Shown one piece after another: positions 55,802-64,000 of a DNA stretch of 64,000 bases. The notes under the pieces are model-generated. The model ran no database searches, was not told the origin of the DNA, and saw only the letters and a list, made by a program, of their open reading frames with translations. The stretch covers positions 25,805,001-25,869,000 of the forward strand of contig OY756962.1 in assembly GCA_963580455.1 (NCBI GenBank), written 5' to 3'. How positions within the stretch are numbered: the first letter of the stretch is position 1; every line of letters starts with the position of its first letter. This DNA comes from Euonymus europaeus. Its lineage: Eukaryota; Streptophyta; Magnoliopsida; Celastrales; Celastraceae. The position numbers were made by a program, and so were the translations under genes.

Positions 55802-58800
55802 CTAATACGGGCTATGCCTATTTCTTTTGTTGATCCGAGGGGATCTTGTAACTAGTTCGTTAGAAATCCAGGATCGATTTATGTTATTAGAATCATCAGA
55901 CAACCAGCAACACAAGCGACCGTCTTCACCACCCGTCCATCCAAAAATGCCTCGGGTTTGAGCAGGTCCGCCACTCTCACGTGACATTGGCAAAACACTT
56001 CTAACAACACCTATATGGCCACCTCCGAGAATTGCTTCTGGTGATCTTATTCTCCCCCCTCCGGTATAATCTACAGGGAAATAACCTATAGAACCAGTAT
56101 TGGTGCCGCCAATCACCCATAATCGGTCTCCTGAGTGGTAACAATCGACAAAATAATCGACCTGCCAAAACAGACAGGTTTCAGAACAGATAATTTATAC
56201 ATCTTCAAATGAACATTGACTCGATTACGACAGCAAAGACCTCACAATTTTTGTTTCATAATCAATAATCAACACTAAATCGGACATGAGATTATATTGC
56301 TAACTTACATCATGTAAAATAAGCAGTTGAGCAAGAAAAATTCACCAATAATCTTACTAATTCCTTTGAATCTCGATAACACGAGAAACACCAATATAAA
56401 GATGATGATGCTACCTGAATTAGTAATTGCATTGCATGACGGTCTGGGCTAACAACTACTCACTTTCAGAATGCAAGATACTGCCTTTCTAGAATCAAGT
56501 ACACGAATTGATTCTCATGACTTCAACCTGATCTACTGGTTCTACCAGTAATTTGTACTTTAATTAATAAGAAGCAAGACTAGATTTTGAGCACTGAATC
56601 TACTCCACTACCCACAGAATGGTTGTGCTTACAGTGAAGCAAAACTTGCATCTGTACCTGAGGTCTAAATTATGTAAGGGATTATTAGATGTATCAATCA
56701 GCTCAGGCTGATATATGATGCATCCATCCTCCCCCTTTCAACAACTTCTTTTTTCTTCCAAAAATGAAGGTTCAAAATCGAGCTACAGTTAATTTTCTGA
56801 CCTAGTAAATACAAGAAATTCATTAAGAACAAACACTCACATGATCCAGCGTCCAACTGTCAGAGGCCAACGAGCGAGCATCCTGTAAGTTTACATCGTT
56901 TCTACCATCCTTCCAGTCCCAAATACTACATGCAGTAAAACATTGTCAGTAAGAAAAAAAATCCAATGACCATAAATATAGATGGCCTGTAATAAACCAC
57001 AACGACTTGGCCTATATCCTTGCAAGGGCATATGCATGCAAGACCTGAATCTACAACTAAAAGCATTTAAAAATGTGTACTTAGAGTGTGCAAAGTCCAT
57101 ATACTTGAGGAGGTGAATGTAATTCACCAGACCACTGTGATAAGCTTTCCTGTTTTTCTCATAATTTTCTTGTGGGGTTAGGATGGAAGTATCAGCTGTG
57201 AGCTATTCACAGAAGGTACCCATCTTGATCTTTGAACCCATCAAAAAGGTCCAATCAATATAGTTGAGAAGGTTTATATGTGGGGCCCTGAAATTTAAGA
57301 CAAGAAGCATGTTTGAATTGAAAAAAGACCATGGAAAGGGTACCAAACCCATGCAAGGGCCTATGGTCGAAGCTATGCCAAGTGAGGGGGGGTCAGGGAA
57401 AAAAAAGAAAGAAGGAAGCTAGGTATATATAAATTTAAAAAAAGCCCCCCCTTAAATTTTCATTTTAGCTCCCTATAAAATTAAAAGAATATTCTCTTCG
57501 TGAAATTGAAAATGAAGTTATGTAACGTTTTCAATCTTTGAAGTCTCGTAGGGAACAATTTTAATTGAACTAGATATTTTGTAATATTTAAATCTATTAG
57601 TTTAAAATTGTTATTTTTCTAAGTTAATCCGACTGAGTATTGAGTAAATTTACTAGTAATTATCTCCATGCCATATAAATACTTATGAAGTCTCGCAGTG
57701 AGCAATTGTAATTGAGCTAGATATTTTGTAATCTTTAACTCTATTGGTTTAAAATTGTTATTTTTCTAAGTCAATTTGACTTTGTATTGAGTAAGTTTAC
57801 TAGTAATTATCTCCGTGCCAAATAAATATCCCAAAAAATTTCCAGGGTTGCTGCCCCCAAACCCCACTAGCTTAGTTGTGACTCCCCCTCGAGTTATGCC
57901 CTGGCTTTGGCCCTGATAGCTCGCAGAAGATAATTTCCGGGGGCAACAATGATAGCTCGCAGCAGTACCCCTAATTTGAAGGTGGTAATATACCTCGGAA
58001 AAAAGGCAAAACACAAATCTTCTGAGAGTTCTCCCTGGAATTATTTAACAAAGGAAAAAAGGATACCTTAAAGTTTCGATATACGTCAAGCACCAGAGCT
58101 TCTGATATGATTCTCCAAAAAAACCCACTTTCCCAATTGAACTTCCCACATTACTCACCTACAACATAAAGAGAGGTGATTCAATCATAATAGAAAAGTT
58201 TCTCTGAAAGAATTTTTCAAACAATTACAGAAGACTAATAAACTTGTTACACAGAAAATTATGCAGTCTTTTAGCCAAGAATTTATAACAGTGTTAAGTT
58301 TAAGGAAAATTGTATAAACCGTCTGAATTAGAAAACATAAGAGTAGACAATACTTCCCAGAAACAGAAATGCAATTTTTTAACCAGACAGGAATCTGTTT
58401 CCAAAACTAAGCCAAATCATAATTAGCAAAGAAACCATCCGTTTACAAGTAATTAGCAAATATGTTAATTGACCATAGTCACTTCATAAAATTAACTAAA
58501 AGTTTCATTTTAAAAAGAGAGAGAAGTAAACAAACATTTCAAAAAAAAAATGATGCTTAGAATATTGTAGTGCTTCAGTGGGTGGTTAAAGAGTTAAACA
58601 AAGGATATTCCACTCAACTGAAATCATGACCATCAAGAATGAGCCAAGTAATTCTAAGAATTAAAAGCAATCACTTACAGATTTCAAATTGTCATCATCG
58701 TTGATATCACCATCTGTATCAAAATAGCATATCAACCCATCTACTGAAGCAGAGACAAGCTCGTTGCAACTTTCTGGCACAAAGCGAACCTATCACAAAA

Positions 58801-60219
58801 TATCGGGTTATCGATAAATAAAACTAACCATGTGCTTCAATTCAAGGACAGGAAACATCAATCAGACAGAAAATTCTCATCACTATTCCATATCACAAAC
58901 AGAATATCAGAGAAACAAAAACATTTACAAATTCGTGCGAGAAAGTAAGAAAAACAGAATACAGAATACTCGCAGCCCAACTGAGGAATGATGTAACATA
59001 AGTTTGAAGCAGCATGTGTGGAGCCAGTATGACATCTGTTGTATACACCTACGTCCTGAAGATTCTTTTACTCAAAAGCTCATAGATACTTAGTTCCACA
59101 GACAAGCATAGGTGAAAATAAATCAATAGCATGTTCTCGAATCCAAAAGAGCTGCGGTATCCAACACCACTGAGGGGCTATTACTAGCACTTTTTCCTCA
59201 TACAGGGTAACACGTGAATTGAGTTACCTCATGGATGCAGAACATATGTTTGGACCATCTAGAGTTTGCCATTCAATAGCCCACAGTTATATATCTAATA
59301 GACTAATACCACATCCCACGCCACTGAGGCAGATGGATGCAAGGATAAAGTATTAAAGACAACTACAATAAACCCCCCATGTGGGAACGGACCTGGATGA
59401 CATCATCTGTATGAGACTCTTCAAGGCATGCAACTTGCTTCTTGCTTCTCCAATCCCAAAATAGTATCTGAGTCAAAAGTAAAAGTTAGCACTGTTGCCT
59501 ACAGTATGAATTATGAAACTAGCAAGTGCTAACAATCATATTGGCAATTAACCAAAAAATAGAACCTGAGATTGGCATCCAGTAGAAAGAAGATTATTGG
59601 TGGATCCTCCAAACGAGAAGCTAAAGATCTCTTGAGATGAGCTAGCACTTACACCTGACACCTACAATTTCAATAGTCAGCACACAATCCAAGAACTTTA
59701 AAAAATTAGGAAAAGAAGCTAAATCATTTGTTCACAGTTGACCATAAAGGCAATTAAACTGCTGAGAGAGATTAAAAAGGTCATACTTCATGAAAAGTTC
59801 TAGTGTCCCAGGCCCGGAGTGTGCCATCAGAGGAGCAAGAGTGCAAGACATGAGGGCCAGAAGGGCCAGCGAAGGAGAGGTCGTTAATAGTACCGGAGTG
59901 ACCCTTACACTCTCCAATGAATTGGCCTGTCTCTGATGAGTAAAGCTTCACCACGTTTGTTGACAGTGAAACCGCCATTTGTGAACAATCATCCCTTTTT
60001 GAGTCCAAATTTTCAAGCAAACTCTTGTTATTCATTGGAATCTTTTATATAAAACATAAAATCAATTATAAAAGAGGCATACTTGGGGACAATTTGGAAT
60101 ACATAGTCATTGCCAAAGTTAGTTGGGATGAAGTTCTTTAGTCCGAATCGCTTGATGGAATTAGGATGCATTTGCCTTTTGGGTTCTTCCACTTCCATCA
60201 TCTCTGAAGCTTCTTCCAT
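55802..60219 (-). CDS. GTS1: WD40 protein, WDR89/GTS1-like
   Basis: CDS exons, in order of translation: 60219-60083, 59994-59787, 59661-59566, 59467-59393, 58789-58679, 58158-58067, 56925-56841 and 56161-55802. They join in frame to 387 residues, the usual WDR89 length. Propeller repeats include MAVSLSTNVVKLYSSETGQF, GECKGHSGTINDLSFAG, SSDGTLRAWDTRTFHE, ILFWDWRSKKQVACL, VRFVPESCNELVSASVDGLI and TLSIWDWKDGR, ending with GIFGWTGGEDGRLCCW. The Arabidopsis homologue GTS1 (GIGANTUS1) affects growth and binds ribosome-related partners. A noncoding leader exon above 61201 (GTAAGT at 61200-61195) is spliced to 60280, so a 920-bp intron lies in the 5' UTR. The exon 2 acceptor (CAAAAAG at 59995) is weak but is the only one keeping the family sequence. 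Confidence 0.9.
57540..57833. repeat. 147-bp tandem duplication in a WDR89 intron
   Basis: Unit one 57540-57686 and unit two 57687-57833 share GAAGTCTCG(T/C)A, GAGC/GAACAATT(G/T)TAATTGA, CTAGATATTTTGTAAT, TTTAAAATTGTTATTTTTCTAAGT and TTTACTAGTAATTATCTCC. They differ at roughly 10-15% of bases by eye. The pair lies within the 1.1-kb intron 56926-58066. Confidence 0.8.
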
Positions 60220-61240
60220 CACGCTGGTGGCCCTCACAATTGTGGCCAAAGATTCAGGACTATGAAGCACTAAAACACAGCTGTGAGAGGATATCAAGGT
60301 TCTACAAATGAGTACTGCGACATGGGATCATTAACACTACTTTTAGCAGCAAATGTCTTTTACCATGCCACTGTCTTTTGGTTGGATGATCTGGATATCC
60401 TGCCACGTCATGCAGTTAGTCCAAAATGTATGCTGAAACTGGAGGATAACCTCAGCCAGAAATGGAAACTCAGCATAACCGTGTTATGAATGATGAATCT
60501 TTATCATCGTCCATCACTTGTTCATTGCAAGAGAGGTAATCAACTGCCATCTGGTAAAAGTTTCTTTAGGGCTCTATTTGTGCAAGCCCTAGCCAAATTT
60601 GAGCAAGCTCGGTTTAAGTAGACTTAGTACAAGCTCGAAGTCTAGCTCAATTTTGATTCAGATATATTACTTGGAAAGTTCGAGCTTAAGCAAAACAAGA
60701 ATAATGCAGTTGAGTCCGTTAGTTCAATTTACCTCATTTGTTTCCAGCTGAATTGGATATATAACATCGATTGGTTCGATGCATAGAACTCTACAACAGG
60801 GAATCAATCTAACAAACAAGGCAACGTGTAAAGTTATATCTCCTAAAAACACTCACTTTCTTCGTTAATCATCACAATAAATGGACATAATCTTCAATAA
60901 ATCCAGAATTTAGCGAATGGATCCAAGTTGCAATGCCAAGATTTCCCTTCCATTCTATGTTCCCTTCCACCGGAAAAGCAAACTTCAGACTCGGCCAATC
61001 TACCGACAATTCTTCCCTAAAAGTGACCAACAAACATCTCCACAATCTCAAACCATAACCTAATACGTTCACACAAAAGCTCAACCTTTCCACATAAGAA
61101 ACTATTTCAGTACCAGCAATGCAAACAAAACAATACCATACAGCATCGAAAGCGAGAGGAAGAGACATAAAAGGAGGAATAGAATGAGAAAGTTACTTAC
61201 AATACTGCCGAGAGAGAGATGCGCGCCAACTTCCTAGTGC

Positions 61241-61314
61241 GGCCGCGGCGGAAGAGTATGAGATGTCAAGGAGCGGCGGCCGCGGCGGAAGAGTATGAGA
61301 TGTCAAGGAGCGGC
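61241..61314. repeat. Exact 37-bp tandem duplication at WDR89 5' end
   Basis: Two identical 37-bp units (61241-61277, 61278-61314) begin GGCCGCGGCGGAAGAGTATG. They lie 40-115 bp before the splice donor of the noncoding first exon, so in the promoter or 5' leader. Identity shows a recent event. The GC-rich block contains a GCGGCCGC palindrome. Confidence 0.9.
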
Positions 61315-61489
61315 GATCGACACGGGTCGTTTCCCCCAAACTGACGAACAGTAAATTTTTCGCAAATCACAATTCATCTTGCCTTGCTCTCACGTGCCTC
61401 CTCAATCCAGATACCCTGTTGGGCTTCCAAAAGGTTCAAGGAAATACGGCCAGTCCAGTACTCCAGTTACACGACTCTCACGGCCCATT

Positions 61490-61607
61490 GAGCCATCGCG
61501 TAGAGCAATGGGTTCTCGGTCTATGGCCTGGCGACACTCCAACGTTTGAAAGAGTTTTTTCTTTATTTCCATGAGACGGAGAAGCCCATAGCTCTACGCG
61601 ATGGCTC
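61490..61607. repeat. Long inverted repeat / hairpin
   Basis: GAGCCATCGCGTAGAGC (61490-61506) is matched perfectly by GCTCTACGCGATGGCTC (61591-61607). The pairing extends inward with one mismatch through ATGGG and TTCTC-like bases to about 28 bp, around a loop of about 61 nt. Outside the core, CATTGAG and CTCAATG also pair with a small bulge. No gene overlaps it. It may be a foldback element or a precursor of small RNA. Confidence 0.75.
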
Positions 61608-63065
61608 AGCTCAATGATCGACGGAACAGTATTTTCAGGACAGAAATGATGTGCAGTCAAGAACTTTAAGGACATTTGTTGAAGTTATTGAACTTGAGGA
61701 ACAGAGAGTATCATTTAGCCCATTTTAAAAGGATGCGAATTCAAATATTCAATGAAGTATGGAGGATTCCACCTGCTTTATATCCTCCAGCTGCTTTATA
61801 CTCATTTGGGAGAAATATCAGGATAACCTCTGAAGTTATGTTTTTGGATCATTTTGATCTTCAAAGCTTTTTTCAAGTCATTTAAGTCCTCGAATTTTTT
61901 ATTTTGGATCACGTTAACCCTTTTAATAATTTTCCATTAAAAACTTATGAGTGACCGTTATGTGTTGAAGTGTCTCTTCCTCTCTCCTGATCTCTTCTTC
62001 TTCAAGCTCTTATCTCTTTCTTTCTCATTATTCTCTTGTTTGTTTCAGAGTATACGTTAGCTTATATTTCGTCACCCATACTCTCAGACACTCTCACATT
62101 TTATGCTTTACGATAGTTTATACTCTATGAGACATATTCTGATTCAAACGTTTTGTATGTCTTCTTCTTCTTCAAGATCCACCTCCATTGCCACCTACTA
62201 GCGTCACCAACAATCCTTCTCCACTCTTCTTCCAAGATCTGCTCGACAAAATCTCAAACTCATTTTCTCTATCATTCTTTCGTCACCTTCTCAAAATGCC
62301 CAACACAGATTGCTTGAAATTACAAGTTGTGGGGTTGGATAATTTGCTTGAGCAACAGGATCTTACGAATCTATGCAATAAATTGTATAAAAATTACAGA
62401 CTTAGGCCTTTTCTTTCGAAATCAACCATTTTCTTCTTCTTTTGTAAAATCAATATTTTCTTCTTCTTTTGTAGTCACCGCATCAACAATGCTCAGCCAA
62501 ATTCGGAGTATTCTAGATGAAGGGGCTTTGTTTTGAATGCTCCTAATGAACGGATAGCAAGGCTCAACCAAATTCTTTTGATTTCTGATTTTTCTTTTTT
62601 TTTCTCAATTTTACAATTTGTTGAATTTCACTTAATATTAATAAAATATGTTACTTTCTAATTGACTTAATACATGTGTTCCTCCATGTCATATTTTTAA
62701 AAAAAGAAAAATTGACATGTCATTACTTAATAACCAAGTTAGCAATTTTTGATGGGTGAGACTATCTGTAGCCCACGTTTTTCCAATCACAATTCTTGTG
62801 ATACCCACTGGTGTTAAGTAACCATGGTAAAATTCCTTTTTCCTTCCCAACCTTGTTGCAAGTCTATCCTCCACCATTAATTCCAACCAAATCCTGACTG
62901 TCCGATTGAATTGAAATGCCGTCCTCCCCTTCATCGTCGTCACATCCTCACCTAGATCCATATCGAAGATCCAGAACATCAAAGATACAAAAGCTCAAAC
63001 AATAGCCTCCACCAAGAAATGCAAAGAAGAAAAAACAGAATAATGGCGTAAAAGAAAGTCCACTT
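61608..63065. other. Intergenic region, no gene recognised
   Basis: CT-rich segments near 61975-62045 and 62160-62180 and AT-rich remainder. The frames at 62188-62520 and 62327-62536 have no recognised family and probably are chance. A (TTC)n-like string occurs near 62429-62470. Confidence 0.4.
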
Positions 63066-63269
63066 TTGAGCTTCGATTCTTCCTCTAGAGGTGACGAACC
63101 TCCGAAATCCAGTTCCACGACAACGCCAAGGGATAAACAGAAGGAGAAGGCAAGAGCTAGTCGGACCTCGCTCATACACTGGCACGCACACCAAAATGAC
63201 GCTGCTGCTACTCGTAAGCTTCTCGACGAGGAGCCATCCTTGGTCCACAACCGCGATTACAACAACCGC
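63066..63269 (+). pseudogene. Fragment of VIK-type ankyrin protein kinase, start lost
   Basis: The frame matches the N-terminus of the plant VH1-interacting kinase family (ankyrin repeats followed by a Raf-like kinase): DKQKEKARASRTSLIHWHAH, then QNDAAATRKLLDEEPSLVH and RDYNNR. The first codon is TTG where the family has ATG, several conserved residues differ (RVSRTSLILWHAH in relatives), and the match ends abruptly after NNR at 63269 although the ankyrin domain should continue with TPLHVASLHG. No kinase domain follows. It is a short gene fragment, probably transduplicated or captured by a repeat. Confidence 0.7.
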
Positions 63270-63363
63270 ATCGGAAGGAGAGGAGGCTTCACTGTGTAAT
63301 GGGGTGTGGCTAGATTTTTTTTATTTAAAATAGATCATTGGGCTGCATTAAATATATCATGAT

Positions 63364-64000
63364 TTTTTTTTTTTTTTAGAATAATAACATTTCATTAAAC
63401 AAACTCTCCAAAGAGAGATACAAGCCTTCGAACAAGGCAGAAAAAGCCTCCTGAAGAGGCAGCACTACTCACCCAAAGTGAGAACAACAACTCCCACACA
63501 GGGGAGATCAACACAGAGAAGAGTAAACAGTCAAAGAAAACTACAAAAAATAGTACTGCAGTCGAAAATACAAAGAAAACATCCTTAGAAAGCCTAAAAA
63601 GGCCAGATCTAGACATTGCTACCATATCATGGGTAGTACACAATAAGATGGGCGCCAACAGCTGCATCAGTCCGATAAGACCAGCCCAAAACCAGATCTG
63701 AGAAAATGGAGGCCAGCTTTGCAATTTCCGCCACAAATACATATGATCTGCAGAGATCCATGAGAATTTCATCTCCAATTTATTTAAAACAGTAAAAGGA
63801 AAGGAAAAGGGAGTGAAGATGGAGGTGGAGGTGGGGGTGGAGGTGAGGGTGGGGGAGGAGAGGTGGAGGTGGAAGAAAGAACAGGGAGAAGGGGTAGGGG
63901 TGGGGGTGGGGGAGGAGATCAACGTCTCCTCCCCTCCCAATCGCCAGACCTGTAAAGAAGAAACCAAAGAGAGAGAGAAAGGAGGGGAGAGAGCTTTCAC
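63364..64000 (-). mobile_element. Poly(A)-tailed retroelement, 5' end outside the window
   Basis: On the minus strand the segment ends with GAAATGTTATTATTCT followed by about 15 A (63364-63379 as T on the plus strand), the form of a LINE or retroposed transcript 3' end. It contains a long pyrimidine-rich tract (63810-63930, CCCCCACCCC/CTCCTCC words). The 201-codon minus-strand frame has low-complexity and hydrophobic content without family similarity. The TTCTGCCTTGTTCG / AAGGC words near the tail recall plant LINE 3' UTRs. The other end and target duplication lie beyond 64000. Confidence 0.5.

Noticed and set aside
59995..60035. Start codon of the WDR89 gene at 60035
   Set aside because: It would discard the conserved MEEASE...FQIVP exon; splicing 60083 to 59994 keeps frame and family sequence, so this ATG is intronic.
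62188..62536. Two overlapping frames in a CT-rich segment
   Set aside because: Pyrimidine-rich composition keeps stops rare; peptides are Phe/Ser-rich without family signature.
63395..64000. 201-codon minus-strand frame
   Set aside because: It is poly-Pro/Thr low complexity followed by hydrophobic sequence within a poly(A)-tailed element; no recognisable domain, and it runs off the window.
1..64000. CRISPR arrays, operons, ribosomal RNA, organellar inserts
   Set aside because: None found: no spaced short direct repeats of CRISPR form, and no rRNA or plastid/mitochondrial gene sequence was recognised.

Overview
This is nuclear DNA of a flowering plant, almost certainly a eudicot. Genes are AT-rich with GT-AG introns, intergenic space is long and AT-rich, and the window holds Copia and LINE retroelements plus plant-only families (phi-class GST, GH3, RALF, HIPP, TOC159). 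Nothing bacterial, viral or organellar was seen.

Layout. 1-4.4 kb: no gene, repeat debris. 4.5-5.1 kb: intronless NF-YB5-type transcription factor (+). 7.4-7.7 kb: 5'-truncated LINE scrap with target-site duplication. 9.07-12.7 kb: 14-exon plant gene of unknown function (+). 13.4-16.0 kb: decayed LINE (-) with an internal tandem duplication and a nested GC-rich insertion. 16.7-19.7 kb: ATG18a-type autophagy PROPPIN (+). 21.2-22.0 kb: phi-class GST resembling GSTF13 (+). 22.5 kb: tRNA-Gly(CCC) (-), followed by a broken first exon of dephospho-CoA kinase. 25.65-26.7 kb: heavy-metal-associated isoprenylated protein (+). 30.8 kb: a 65-residue orphan reading frame. 32.34-38.33 kb: a young Copia element with identical LTRs, separate gag, protease-integrase and RT-RNase H frames, non-canonical LTR starts and a perfect 5-bp duplication. 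41.7-43.7 kb: GH3.9-type acyl-amido synthetase (+). 45.2 kb: RALF peptide precursor (+). 45.9-47.1 kb: candidate solo LTR. 48.5-49.1 kb: TSPO (+), convergent with TOC159 (-, 49.4-54.0 kb). 55.8-61.2 kb: WDR89/GTS1-type WD40 gene (-) with a 5'-UTR intron. 61.5-64 kb: a long inverted repeat, a start-less VIK kinase fragment, and a poly(A)-tailed retroelement running off the end.

The genes are independent units rather than a pathway. Their combination looks like conserved ancestral gene order: from memory, GSTF13 and ATG18a are neighbours on Arabidopsis chromosome 3, and GSTF8, GH3.9, TSPO, GTS1 and NF-YB5 sit close together on chromosome 2, in segments derived from one duplicated ancestor. No unmistakable new biological system was found. 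The best leads are the architecture of the Copia element (TA...CA ends, antisense tRNA-like box pair between gag and pol, lost RNase H aspartate), the 17-bp-core hairpin near 61.5 kb, the repeated acidic segment of TOC159, and the small orphan ORF at 30.8 kb. Exon boundaries were derived by hand from splice consensus, frame continuity and family similarity.
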